64,000 bases of DNA from Thetidibacter halocola (lineage in GTDB: Bacteria; Pseudomonadota; Alphaproteobacteria; Rhodobacterales; Rhodobacteraceae): positions 173,010-237,009 of the forward strand of contig NZ_JAGTUU010000009.1 of the NCBI RefSeq assembly GCF_018224955.1. The letters run 5' to 3'. This document shows, piece after piece, positions 18,431-26,438 of the stretch. Position 1 is the first letter of the stretch. Each line of letters starts with the position of its first letter. The translations under genes were made by a program, and so were the position numbers. The notes under the pieces are model-generated. The model saw only the letters and a list, made by a program, of their open reading frames with translations, was not told where the DNA came from and did not search any database.

Positions 18431-18660
18431 CACAGGCTGCTCCCGCCCTGTGTCTGGTGCTCCTCGAACGCCAGTACATCCTTGACACGGTAGTGGATTG
18501 TTCCCCCCACGCGGACGTGTGGGGGCCCATAGCCTTCCGCGCGCCATCGCTGCAGCGTCCGCAGTGACTTGTCCCAGCGTTTCGCAAGATCGCGTTCAAG
18601 AACGAGATCCATAGGATCGCGCGCCGAGAAATGGTCGTGACAAGCTGACATTCTGCTCAT
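18430..18660 (-). CDS. Small helix-turn-helix (AlpA/excisionase-like) protein
   Basis: Up to 76 aa. The core LERDLAKRWDKSLRTLQRWR followed by GPPHVRVGGTIHYRVKDVLAFE is a winged HTH of the MerR/AlpA type used by phage excisionases and regulators. Start choice is uncertain: the ATG at 18651 has GAGG at a good distance, while those at 18660 and 18612 are alternatives. It is the first gene of the primase-recombinase operon and probably controls it or excision. Confidence 0.8.
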   Translation of the reverse strand: MSRMSACHDHFSARDPMDLVLERDLAKRWDKSLRTLQRWRAEGYGPPHVRVGGTIHYRVKDVLAFEEHQTQGGSSL

Positions 18661-18681
18661 CCTCGATGCCTGAGTGAGGTT

Positions 18682-18700
18682 TTGCAGAATTGTATTGCAA
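18682..18700. promoter_or_regulatory. Short dyad upstream of the HTH-primase operon
   Basis: TTGCA and TGCAA arms 9 bases apart (TTGCAGAATTGTATTGCAA) lie about 20-40 bases upstream of the HTH gene, a plausible operator. Arms are short, so confidence is low. Confidence 0.3.
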
Positions 18701-18725
18701 ATCAGCTATTTACGCACCAATCAGG

Positions 18726-18829
18726 GCGTGACATGCCGAAAGTCTGGCGTGACAAACCGCGCAGGAGGATCCCTGAAAACATTGAAAAAATCTGTCCGAT
18801 GCGTGACAGACCGCCCGAAAGGCGTGACA
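18726..18829. repeat. Four direct GCGTGACA repeats in two pairs with equal 21-bp spacing (candidate iterons)
   Basis: GCGTGACA occurs at 18726-18733, 18747-18754, 18801-18808 and 18822-18829, all in the same orientation. Within each pair the start-to-start distance is exactly 21 bases (two helical turns), and CCGAAAG occurs inside both pairs. The repeats fill the gap between the QueC-like gene and the HTH-primase operon. Phage P4-type replicases bind short direct repeats at their origin, so this may be the origin or a regulator site of this element (inference). Confidence 0.6.
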
Positions 18830-18872
18830 ACGGTTCGGCGCCCCCATCGAGACAAGTCACCAATGGCGCGAC

Positions 18873-20765
18873 TCATTCTTTGTCGATCATGTCCTTCGCG
18901 ATCACTTTGATCTCCGGGTCGAGGCGGTATCCCTCGCCCTCGGGATTTTTCTGAATGAGAAGCGGCGCCTCGGGGTCGATGCCGTGCAATGCCTTGAAAG
19001 CGTCCGCGAACTCCCTGCGGCATCGCCTGATGTTCTGACGCAAGGCCGTCGCTTCCATCGTCGTTTCACCTCTAAGCGCGCGATGTTTGATGTAACGATG
19101 TTGACTAGGCCATTTGCCATTTGCGCGGTCCTCGTCGAAATGAGGCTTGAGGGCATGGGCCGGAACAGCTGGCTTCCCCCGCACCCGGCACAAGCCGCGC
19201 GCAGCGACGATCTTGACGTCCCCATCGCAAAAGAAAGCGACCTGCAACGGATCGTCGGGCCGAAGCACCTCGTCGATCTCCTCAATTGACGCAAGCGCCG
19301 GCGACTGCGCGGCTGCCAACCGGGAATCTTCAAACCGCATAGTTTCTCCGTCGGACGAGACATTCAGCATCATCGCGATAAGAGAGGTCGACGGAAGAGG
19401 CTGGTCTGAACCGATTTGCTCGGCGGCACCTCGTTCCAGCACTGTTCGTACCGCGCGCGACTGACGGTGATACATATCGAGAGTCTTGCCGATCACGTCT
19501 CGCACCGGCTGCATCGGATGCCCCAAGAGGATACGGCTGACCTCGGTGCCGTGCTGGACGAAGAGCCTGCGCTCGTCGAGATCGCCAATCCGGAGCATCT
19601 GTCGTGTCCACTCCACGCCCATCACCTGGGCCCGCTGTGTGGTTCGGGCACCACGCAATACGTCGAACGCGTAACTTTCCGACGGATCAATGTGCCCAAG
19701 CCCGGCAGCCAGAAGCGCAAACCGGCGATCAAGGCATTGGGAACAAGCGCCGCAATGGGTATGCAGCGTGTTTTGTTCTCGCACGCCGGTGCAGCTGACG
19801 GCCACGCCGATCAGGCGTGATGCTTTGCCTTCTGCATCGTCATGATCAGGAATGCGGGAAACCACCTCGGTCTTTGTCAGCCATTCGAACCCGTTCGCAA
19901 GCGCCAACTCGCCAGGGGCAAGCCGGTCCAGAAGCTGGGCGAGCAGTTCGAGCGACAGAGGATGGGTTGTCCTTGTAGCCATAGTGCCGACGACCTGCGG
20001 CGAAATTGGCAGGTTGTGGCTGACGATCCCGTTCTCGAAGAAATCGACCTTGCCCGCACCAAATGCTCTCGCGACGGCGGACCCGATAGCCGCAAAGAGC
20101 AGCGTGCGGGACCGCTGCGTGGTGTCCTTGCCCTCTGCGCCCTTGCGATGCGCCTTGACATGCAGATGCCTGACCCGTCCCCGGAAGCGCTCGGCGAGAT
20201 AGGCCCCTAGAGTTTCCTGCCGCGGAATGACCTTCTGGGCGGATCTATGAGAGACCAGGAGGACGTTCCCGTCTTTGCTGGCCAGCGTCTCAAGCGCCCC
20301 CGCGAAGGAGTCGAGCCCGCCTGAGAAAAGGATCACGTTGTCAGCCCTGAACGTCGTGCCAGACGGATCGAGCTCGAGGAAGGGTTCTTGGAGACCCTCG
20401 TCCTGACAGTGACGAAACCGGAAGCTAAAGTCATCGTCCGTTAGGAAGTTGCATATCTGAGCAAGCAGGTCCTTAACGGAGGTATCGTTCCAGAATTCGA
20501 CGTCGCGGACGGCAATGTCGAACTCGAACCCTCGACGCCATGCCTCACCCATCCCGCTGCGCGAGTCCCCGCCGCGCCTGACCGTGCCGTCGGCCGCGAA
20601 AACCGTCGCTGCGATCTCCATGAAGTCTTTCGATCTGGGATCGAGGGGTTGAAGGCACTGCGCTTCCAGCCTTGCGCTGCCAAGGTGAAATGTTGGTCGA
20701 GTTCCGTTTATCCGGATCGGAAGCGGATCGGCGCGACCTGCGATGCGGACGAGGTTCTCAGGCAT
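18873..20765 (-). CDS. QueC-like PP-loop ATPase with extra N- and C-terminal domains (putative defence enzyme)
   Basis: 630 aa, far longer than housekeeping QueC (about 230). Residues ~140-370 are a QueC-like PP-loop domain: SGGLDS pyrophosphate motif at 148-153 and zinc cysteines C325, C338, C341, C344 (HCGACSQCLDRR). QueC makes the nitrile of preQ0 from 7-carboxy-7-deazaguanine. About 140 residues precede it and about 260 follow, ending in a basic helical region that may be a winged helix (RRCRREFADAFKALHGIDPE). There is no other queuosine gene nearby. It overlaps the 261-aa partner by 8 bp. Stand-alone QueC-like proteins of this sort occur in the Qat and type IV CBASS antiphage systems, so a defence role is likely; the two-gene form here does not match either. 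Confidence 0.8.
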   Translation of the reverse strand: MPENLVRIAGRADPLPIRINGTRPTFHLGSARLEAQCLQPLDPRSKDFMEIAATVFAADGTVRRGGDSRSGMGEAWRRGFEFDIAVRDVEFWNDTSVKDLLAQICNFLTDDDFSFRFRHCQDEGLQEPFLELDPSGTTFRADNVILFSGGLDSFAGALETLASKDGNVLLVSHRSAQKVIPRQETLGAYLAERFRGRVRHLHVKAHRKGAEGKDTTQRSRTLLFAAIGSAVARAFGAGKVDFFENGIVSHNLPISPQVVGTMATRTTHPLSLELLAQLLDRLAPGELALANGFEWLTKTEVVSRIPDHDDAEGKASRLIGVAVSCTGVREQNTLHTHCGACSQCLDRRFALLAAGLGHIDPSESYAFDVLRGARTTQRAQVMGVEWTRQMLRIGDLDERRLFVQHGTEVSRILLGHPMQPVRDVIGKTLDMYHRQSRAVRTVLERGAAEQIGSDQPLPSTSLIAMMLNVSSDGETMRFEDSRLAAAQSPALASIEEIDEVLRPDDPLQVAFFCDGDVKIVAARGLCRVRGKPAVPAHALKPHFDEDRANGKWPSQHRYIKHRALRGETTMEATALRQNIRRCRREFADAFKALHGIDPEAPLLIQKNPEGEGYRLDPEIKVIAKDMIDKE

Positions 20766-21543
20766 CGCGCTCGCGCCTCTCCCTGAGTTCCGCCACGATC
20801 TTCTTCAGCGCCACGGAGCCGAAGATGTTGGCATCGTGACTGTTGATCCCGCCGTTGACGTGAATGGTCTTGCCGTACCAGCCGCCGGAAAACTCCTGAA
20901 TAATCCGGGTCGCCTCCTGTGAATAATGAAACACGGCGGCGTCGAAGGCTGTGCGGTCGGTGAGATTGGCAAAGCGGCGATCTGGGCCGATTTGCTCCGC
21001 CAGTGTGCGATCAAGCCAATAGGACAGGCAATCCGAGACGAGGCGAGCATAGAAGAGACGGGCAAGTTGGGAGATCCCGTTGCTCCAGGAAAGCTTCCGA
21101 ACTACGGACTGTACGTCTTCCGGGGTGGCATCGAACAGGCCCGGCAAGTTTTCCCCGACCAGAAGGGACAGGGTTCCGGTCAATGCATGTGCGGCAAGTT
21201 CACCTATATCGGTGCGATTCCTCGTTTGCCGTGCTATCTCGTCCAGTCGCGACGTGGCCGCGGCGAGCAATTCGATGAGTTCAGGACTCTGTCTGACCGC
21301 CACGCCGTTATCACGCAAGGCTGCCGGGAAATCGTGGGAACGCGCACAGTAGGGAATGACCAGCAGCAGCCGCACCGCCTCGACGTAAACCGGATCGCGG
21401 GCCGCCTCGGCCAGCGACTTCTCGGCAGCAGCAGCACTTGCCGAAACGATGGTTTCGTCTGATGCCTGCGGACTCTCAAGCAGTTCCACGACCCGACGCC
21501 AAGGTTTGGACCGGGGAATGACCCCGAGATGAACATGCCCCAT
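20758..21543 (-). CDS. 261-aa partner of the QueC-like protein (QatB-like position), family not recognised
   Basis: 261 aa, helical, no enzyme motif seen. It starts Met-Gly-His-Val-His-Leu-Gly; removal of Met would expose an N-terminal Gly. Features include a Trp/Arg-rich start (PRSKPWRRVVELL), a middle region with GRTDI-like RNRTDIGELAAHALTG, and a C-terminus ending in SGGWYGKTIHVNGGINS. It begins the operon and overlaps the QueC-like gene by 8 bp, which suggests tight co-production. In the Qat system a QueC-like enzyme (QatC) works with a partner QatB, and this protein sits in the same position. That it is a substrate of the QueC-like enzyme is inference. Confidence 0.7.
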   Translation of the reverse strand: MGHVHLGVIPRSKPWRRVVELLESPQASDETIVSASAAAAEKSLAEAARDPVYVEAVRLLLVIPYCARSHDFPAALRDNGVAVRQSPELIELLAAATSRLDEIARQTRNRTDIGELAAHALTGTLSLLVGENLPGLFDATPEDVQSVVRKLSWSNGISQLARLFYARLVSDCLSYWLDRTLAEQIGPDRRFANLTDRTAFDAAVFHYSQEATRIIQEFSGGWYGKTIHVNGGINSHDANIFGSVALKKIVAELRERRERDA

Positions 21544-21870
21544 TGACGCTTAGGCTCCCTCTTACTGCCATTGATTTGACCCGGCCTCGGATCGATCTGT
21601 CAATTGGCAGGAGGGGTGGGACAGATGGGACACTAGAATTCCATATCTTGGTACGCGCGCGCGTGAAGCGAGTATGACTTTCATCCGTCCAATCCGTCCT
21701 AATCTGTCGCGTCGTCGCGGTAACAGGCCCGGGCGGAGCAAATGTGGTTCCGAGTAAATGTCGTTCGATGTCGCCAGTTGTCATGATATCGGAATTAATG
21801 TCATAATTACAATTCACTAGGAGAATGTTATCCTGCCTCCATCGGCGCATCCAAATACGAGGCGGGGGTC
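21544..21870. other. Divergent intergenic region between the QueC-like module and the prophage remnant
   Basis: 327 bases, AT-rich relative to both sides, without a convincing gene. It must contain promoters for both directions; one candidate toward the methyltransferase is annotated separately. Confidence 0.6.
21778..21807 (+). promoter_or_regulatory. Candidate sigma70-type promoter before the methyltransferase operon
   Basis: TTGTCA (21778-21783) and CATAAT (21802-21807) with an 18-base spacer, 64 bases upstream of the ATG at 21871, in an AT-rich stretch. Confidence 0.4.
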
Positions 21871-23148
21871 ATGGCGAAGCGGGCGGCAGAGGAATTCGAC
21901 ACGCTGGAGCAGCATTTCGGCGCCCGGTCGATCATGCAGCGGCCGGTCTCGGACCTGGTCCCCTACGCCCGCAATGCCCGGACGCATAGCGAGGCCCAGG
22001 TGGCGCTGATCGCGGGGTCGATCCGGGCGTTCGGGTTCAACAACCCGGTGCTGGTGGACGGGGAAAACGGCATCATCGCGGGGCATGGCAGGGTGCTGGC
22101 GGCGCAAGAGCTGGGGCTCGCAACCGTGCCGGTGATCGAACTCACGCACCTGACCGAGGCGAAGAAGCGGGCCTACATCCTCGCCGACAACCGGCTGGCC
22201 GAACAGGCCGGGTGGGACCGGGAGCTGCTGGCCCTCGAACTGGGGGACCTGGCCGACCTCGACGTCGACCTTGGCAGCCTCGGCTTCGACGGGGCGGAAC
22301 TCGATGCGCTGCTGTCCCATGGCGACAACGATCCTCGCGAGGAAGAGACGCCGGAACCGCCCGCCATTCCGGTCTCGCAGCCGGGTGATCTCTGGATGCT
22401 TGGTCCGCACCGTCTGCTCTGCGGCGATGCCACGGACAAGGCGGCCGTGACCCGTCTGCTGAACGGTGTCACCCCGCATCTCTTGGTGACCGATCCGCCC
22501 TACGGCGTGGACTACGATCCCGCCTGGCGTAACGAGGCCGGTGCCGCGAAGACGAAGCGCACCGGCAAGGTGATGAACGATCACCGGGCCGACTGGCGGG
22601 AGGCCTGGGCGCTGTTCCCCGGCGACGTGGCCTATGTCTGGCACGGCGCGCTGAACGCGACGACGGTGGCTGAAAGCCTGGTCGCTTGCGGGTTCGACAT
22701 CCGCAGCCAGATCATCTGGGCCAAGGAGCGGTTGGTGCTGAGCCGCGGGCATTATCACTGGCAGCATGAACCGGCCTGGTATGCCGTCCGCGGCAAGGGT
22801 CACTGGTCGGGAGACCGCAAGCAGTCGACGCTCTGGACCATCCCGAACCGCGACCAGGACGCGACCACGGTGCATGGCACGCAGAAACCCGTCGAGTGCA
22901 TGCGCCGCCCGATCCTGAACAACTCCTCGCCCGGGCAGGCGATCTACGAACCCTTCGCGGGCTCCGGCACCACGATCATCGCGGCCGAGACCACGAAACG
23001 CGCCTGCCTCGCGATGGAACTCGACCCGGCCTATGTCGATGTCTGCGTCCTGCGCTGGCAGGCCTTCACCGGGAAACAGGCTGTCCTGGACGTCAGCGGG
23101 CGCAGCTTTGCCGAGATATCCGCCGAGCGGCAGGAGAAGGCCGCATGA
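21871..23148 (+). CDS. ParB-like nuclease domain / DNA adenine methyltransferase fusion (phage type)
   Basis: 425 aa. Residues ~20-110 are a ParB/Srx-like domain (LVPYARNARTHS; GIIAGHGRVLAAQELG); residues ~170-415 are a site-specific DNA methyltransferase with DPPY at 208-211 and, later, the SAM motif FAGSGTT at 362-368, an order typical of beta-class N6-adenine enzymes. Phage-encoded fusions of this type mark phage or prophage DNA, often just before the terminase genes as here. It overlaps the next gene by 4 bp. The recognition sequence cannot be told. Confidence 0.92.
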   Translation: MAKRAAEEFDTLEQHFGARSIMQRPVSDLVPYARNARTHSEAQVALIAGSIRAFGFNNPVLVDGENGIIAGHGRVLAAQELGLATVPVIELTHLTEAKKRAYILADNRLAEQAGWDRELLALELGDLADLDVDLGSLGFDGAELDALLSHGDNDPREEETPEPPAIPVSQPGDLWMLGPHRLLCGDATDKAAVTRLLNGVTPHLLVTDPPYGVDYDPAWRNEAGAAKTKRTGKVMNDHRADWREAWALFPGDVAYVWHGALNATTVAESLVACGFDIRSQIIWAKERLVLSRGHYHWQHEPAWYAVRGKGHWSGDRKQSTLWTIPNRDQDATTVHGTQKPVECMRRPILNNSSPGQAIYEPFAGSGTTIIAAETTKRACLAMELDPAYVDVCVLRWQAFTGKQAVLDVSGRSFAEISAERQEKAA

Positions 23149-23354
23149 GCCAGACCCGCGCCATGTCCGCGATCGAGGCCACGGCCAATGTCGTCGTGGG
23201 CTGGTTCACGGCCTTTGCGCTGCAGCTGGTGATCTTCCCGGCCGTCGGTCTCCAGGCCGACCTCCGGCAGCACCTCGTCATCAGTGCCGGCTTCACGATC
23301 CTGTCCTTCCTGCGCAGCTTTGCCCTGCGACGTGCCTTCGAGAGACTGGCGTGA
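23145..23354 (+). CDS. Small two-helix membrane protein (DUF7220-like)
   Basis: 69 aa starting in the methyltransferase stop (ATGA). Two hydrophobic segments (about residues 12-33 and 42-58: VVVGWFTAFALQLVIFPAVG and ISAGFTILSFLRSFALR) end in a basic tail. This matches the small phage-associated DUF7220 type found between such methyltransferases and terminase genes. A holin-like role is possible but not shown. Confidence 0.75.
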   Translation: MSQTRAMSAIEATANVVVGWFTAFALQLVIFPAVGLQADLRQHLVISAGFTILSFLRSFALRRAFERLA

Positions 23355-23797
23355 TGGCCCGGCCGACCACCACCCTGACCGAGGACCAGGTCCGCGAGGT
23401 CGAGACCCTGGCCGCTCTTCTGAACCAGCAGCAGATCGCGGATTACTTCGGGATCGGGCGACGCACCTTCCAGGCGATCTGCGACCGGGACGAGGAGATT
23501 GCGGCGCGCTATAAAAGGGGCAAGGCGAAGGCCATTGCCCACGTCGCCAACGGGTTGCTGCAAAAGGCCCGGGCGGGCGACACGACCTCCGCCATCTTCT
23601 ACCTCAAGACGCAGGCCGGCTGGCGCGAGACGGTCGGCATGGATCACAGCGGCAGGGTCGAGACGACCGGCGGCCGGGATGCGCTGATGCGCGTCCTCGA
23701 CCAGATCGCGGAACGAACGGCCCGGATCGGCGTCGATCCCCGTTTCACCGATGCGGTGGCATTGGAGGTGACCCAGGCAGGCGAGGAGCCGGGCTGA
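23354..23797 (+). CDS. Helix-turn-helix phage protein, terminase-small-subunit-like
   Basis: 147 aa from the ATG at 23354, overlapping the previous stop by one base; the longer open frame upstream is a shadow. An N-terminal HTH (LNQQQIADYFGIGRRTFQAI) is followed by a helical region (GLLQKARAGDTTSAIFYLKT). Proteins of this form precede P27-type terminase genes and may recognise DNA for packaging or act as regulators. It overlaps the terminase gene by one base. Confidence 0.75.
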   Translation: MARPTTTLTEDQVREVETLAALLNQQQIADYFGIGRRTFQAICDRDEEIAARYKRGKAKAIAHVANGLLQKARAGDTTSAIFYLKTQAGWRETVGMDHSGRVETTGGRDALMRVLDQIAERTARIGVDPRFTDAVALEVTQAGEEPG

Positions 23798-24333
23798 TGC
23801 CACGCGGCCGCAAACCGAGCCCGAAGACCGGCACCCTCGCGCAGACCCCGCTCGATGCCGCGCCGCGCTGTCCCGATCACCTGTCCGCCGTGGCGAAGAA
23901 GGAATGGCGCCGCCTCGCGACCCCGCTGCACCGGGCGGGGTTGCTGACCGTCGCGGATCGCGCGGCGCTGGCCGCCTATTGCCAGGCTTGGGCCCGCTGG
24001 GTCGAGGCCGAGGAGAAGCTGGCCGAAACACCGGCCCTGCTGAAGACCCCAAGCGGCTACGTCCAACAATCGCCCTGGCTTACCGTTGCGAACAAGCAGC
24101 TGGAACTGATGGGCCGCTACATGACCGAACTGGGGCTGACCCCGGTTGCGCGGACACGCATCGACATGCCGGTCGGTGCGCAGCACGAGCCGGTCGACAA
24201 GATCGAGATCGTCATCGTTGGCGTCGACGAGGACGGAAACCGGTTCGAACGGCCCATGGGCGGGGGGCCTCCACCGAGGCTCGAAAAGGCACACGAAGAA
24301 CCGGTCACGATCACCCTGAACGAGAACCTCTGA
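23797..24333 (+). CDS. Phage terminase small subunit, P27 family (copy 1)
   Basis: 178 aa. The N-terminal MPRGRKPSPKTGTLAQ and core AADRAALAAYCQAWARW with ELMGRYMTELGLTPVARTRI are typical of P27-family small terminase subunits, which bind the packaging site and load the large subunit. The large subunit that should follow is missing; a resolvase gene is found instead, so the packaging module is incomplete. Confidence 0.9.
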   Translation: MPRGRKPSPKTGTLAQTPLDAAPRCPDHLSAVAKKEWRRLATPLHRAGLLTVADRAALAAYCQAWARWVEAEEKLAETPALLKTPSGYVQQSPWLTVANKQLELMGRYMTELGLTPVARTRIDMPVGAQHEPVDKIEIVIVGVDEDGNRFERPMGGGPPPRLEKAHEEPVTITLNENL

Positions 24334-24368
24334 CCCGACAGAACTTCACTAAGCCGGCCCGTCGAGCG

Positions 24369-24410
24369 ATGTACAGACCTGCCAAACGAAGGTTGCGCAG
24401 GTTTGTACAT
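24369..24410. repeat. 42-bp inverted repeat covering the resolvase start codon
   Basis: ATGTACAGACCTG (24369-24381) and CAGGTTTGTACAT (24398-24410) are inverted copies with 12 of 13 bases matching and a 16-base centre. The right arm contains the resolvase ATG. This fits a resolvase binding/crossover site or autoregulatory operator; a translation-blocking hairpin is the alternative. Confidence 0.6.
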
Positions 24411-25116
24411 GGTCAGCAACGCGGACCCGCTTCGGAAACTCGTCGCCTACGAGCGCGTCTCGACCGCCCGGCAGGGTCGATCCGGCCTGGGGCTGGAGGC
24501 GCAACGCTCCGCCATCGACAGCTTCGCCGCATCCCGGTCCGCCGAGGTTCTCGCCCGGTTCACCGAGGTGGAAAGCGGGCGCCGGAACGACCGCCCGGAA
24601 CTGGACAAGGCCCTGAGCCTCGCCCGCCTCACCGGCGCCACTCTGGTCATCGCCAAGCTCGACCGGCTCTCCCGAAACGCGGCCTTTCTTCTCACCCTGC
24701 AATCCAGCGGCGTCCGCTTCCTCGCCTGTGACATGCCCGAGGCCAACGATCTGACCGTCGGCATCATGGCCCTCGTCGCCCAGGCCGAACGCGAGGCCAT
24801 CTCCCGCCGCACCAGGGAGGCGCTGGCGGCGGCCAAGGCCCGCGGTGTGAAGCTGGGCAATCCGAATGGCGCAGAGGCGCTCAGGCGCGCGGGCAAGGGC
24901 GGCATCGCGCTGCGCAAGACCGTCAGTCAGAACGCGGATGACTTTGCATGTGAACTCGCACCGATCATCGATGCCATCCGTGTCGAGGGGCATACTACCC
25001 TCCGAGCCATGGCCGATGAACTTAACACCCGTGGCATCCGGACACGTCGCGGCGGGCGGTGGCATGTTTCCAGTGTCGGCAATCTTCTGAGCCGGATCGA
25101 TCGAGGACATCACTGA
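24409..25116 (+). CDS. Small serine recombinase / resolvase
   Basis: 235 aa from the ATG at 24409. Nucleophile Ser18 lies in LVAYERVSTARQG, and IAKLDRLSRNAAFL and QAEREAISRRTREALAAAKARG are the resolvase helix motifs. The C-terminus (HTTLRAMADELNTRGIRTRR) is a recombinase-type HTH. It sits between two P27 terminase small-subunit genes and carries a 42-bp dyad over its start, so it is likely a later insertion into the prophage, or part of a rearranged one. Confidence 0.92.
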   Translation: MVSNADPLRKLVAYERVSTARQGRSGLGLEAQRSAIDSFAASRSAEVLARFTEVESGRRNDRPELDKALSLARLTGATLVIAKLDRLSRNAAFLLTLQSSGVRFLACDMPEANDLTVGIMALVAQAEREAISRRTREALAAAKARGVKLGNPNGAEALRRAGKGGIALRKTVSQNADDFACELAPIIDAIRVEGHTTLRAMADELNTRGIRTRRGGRWHVSSVGNLLSRIDRGHH

Positions 25117-25348
25117 GTGCTCCCGCGGTCTAAACCGGTCCATCAGGCAAGCAGCTTGACGGTTGTCGTCATGCAATGTCGGAAATTGTCAGGATGGCAA
25201 TGACTTGCTGGCTTTGGTATCCTTTGCACGCCCTTGCACCGGGCGGGGGCGGGTCCAATCTCTGGAGGGTTGGCCCCGGGAACCGGCGGAGGCAGCCAGT
25301 CTTCCACGCAGCCAATATTCGGACCGGGGGTAACGGAGAACGCCATAG
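25117..25348. other. Gap after the resolvase, no gene seen
   Basis: 232 bases with no convincing ORF; several short frames on both strands have no family features. It may include the edge of the resolvase insertion, but no matching inverted ends were found. Confidence 0.4.
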
Positions 25349-25837
25349 ATGCCACCGCGCGGCCCCAGAACTCTCCCTACCAATATGAAGCTCGTGACAG
25401 GAACTGCGCGACCGCATCGCATGAACCCCGGTGAGCCGCATCCGGACGTCGCGATCCCGGATGCTCCTGATCACCTCACCGAGGCCGCTCGCATCGAGTG
25501 GGACCGTGTCGCCGCCGAACTCGCCGCTCTAGGAATTCTGAGCCGCCTCGACCGCGGGGCGCTCGCCGCCTATTGTCAGGCTTATGGCCGCTGGCGCGCC
25601 GCAGAGGACGCCTTGTCGCGCATGGCGTCTCGGGACGCCACTACGAATGGGCTTGTTGTTCGGACGAAAGGCGGCAGCCTGATTCAGAACCCTTTGGTCG
25701 GAACCGCGAACAAAGCGATGGCTGACATGGTCCGCTACGCTGCCGAGTTCGGCATGACACCGTCGGCAAGAACAAGGCTCATCGTGGACACGTCGCAAGC
25801 TTCCGGCTTCGACGGGATCGAGGAGTTCATATCCTGA
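25349..25837 (+). CDS. Phage terminase small subunit, P27 family (copy 2)
   Basis: 162 aa. The core LDRGALAAYCQAYGRWRAAE and GTANKAMADMVRYAAEFG, then TPSARTRLIVDTS, parallel the first copy at 23797, but the two are clearly diverged, so this is not a recent tandem duplication. The start has an ACGGAG ribosome site upstream. It is followed directly by the remnant of a tail protein, so the large terminase, portal and capsid genes are missing here too. Confidence 0.85.
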   Translation: MPPRGPRTLPTNMKLVTGTARPHRMNPGEPHPDVAIPDAPDHLTEAARIEWDRVAAELAALGILSRLDRGALAAYCQAYGRWRAAEDALSRMASRDATTNGLVVRTKGGSLIQNPLVGTANKAMADMVRYAAEFGMTPSARTRLIVDTSQASGFDGIEEFIS

Positions 25838-25841
25838 CGCA

Positions 25842-26327
25842 ATCGACGGCAGCACGCTCTTCGACGGGCTGATCGTCGACAACGCCACCGGCATCGTCGA
25901 CCCACCCCGGCTGCCGCGGTTCAAAGCCTATACGAAATTCGACAACTATGTCGGCGTCGGGACCTGGACGAAGATCGGCCTCAACAACACCGACTACAAC
26001 GATCAGGGCGCGTTCGACGCCGCGAACAACCGCTTCGTGGCAGCAGCAGACGGCACCTACCTCTTCGGCGCCACACTGCTCTTCAAGGTGAATACCAGCA
26101 CATCCGCGCGCATGAGCGGGCGGCTCCTTTTCAATGGCACGACGGAGATCCGCGGCTCACGCGGCGAAGTTACCAGTTCGCATGTCTCCGAGGCCACCGC
26201 GATCTGGCTGCAGACCATGGTGCCGCTCACCGCGGGCGATACCGTGGAGCTGCAGGGATATTTCCGGGTCGCGGACGGTTACTTCGCCGCCGACCACACG
26301 TCCTTCTGGGGTTGCAAGATCGGCTGA
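25842..26327 (+). pseudogene. 3' end of a phage tail/host-specificity protein (C1q-like head)
   Basis: The reading frame in this interval encodes about 160 residues, beginning abruptly (IDGSTLFDGLIVDNATG) without a start codon or ribosome site. The last ~110 residues (KFDNYVGVGTWTKIGLNNTDYN; AADGTYLFGATLLFKVNT; TAGDTVELQGYF) look like the C1q/TNF-like jelly-roll at the tip of phage tail and fibre proteins. The rest of the gene has been lost, with the join right after the terminase stop at 25835-25837. Confidence 0.75.
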
Positions 26328-26339
26328 GGGAGGCGCGCC

Positions 26340-26438
26340 ATGGCGCCACAACGCCCAGAGGACGGATTCATTCGCATCCCCGAGCACGAGTTCGAGGCGA
26401 TCCTCGCGCGCGATGCAACCGAGGACGCATGGTGCTGA
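26340..26438 (+). CDS. Very short ORF at the prophage edge, doubtful
   Basis: 32 aa (MAPQRPEDGFIRIPEHEFEA then ILARDATEDAWC), following the tail fragment by 12 bases with an AGGGAGG site upstream. It may be the start of a small phage gene cut short; no family was recognised. Confidence 0.3.
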   Translation: MAPQRPEDGFIRIPEHEFEAILARDATEDAWC

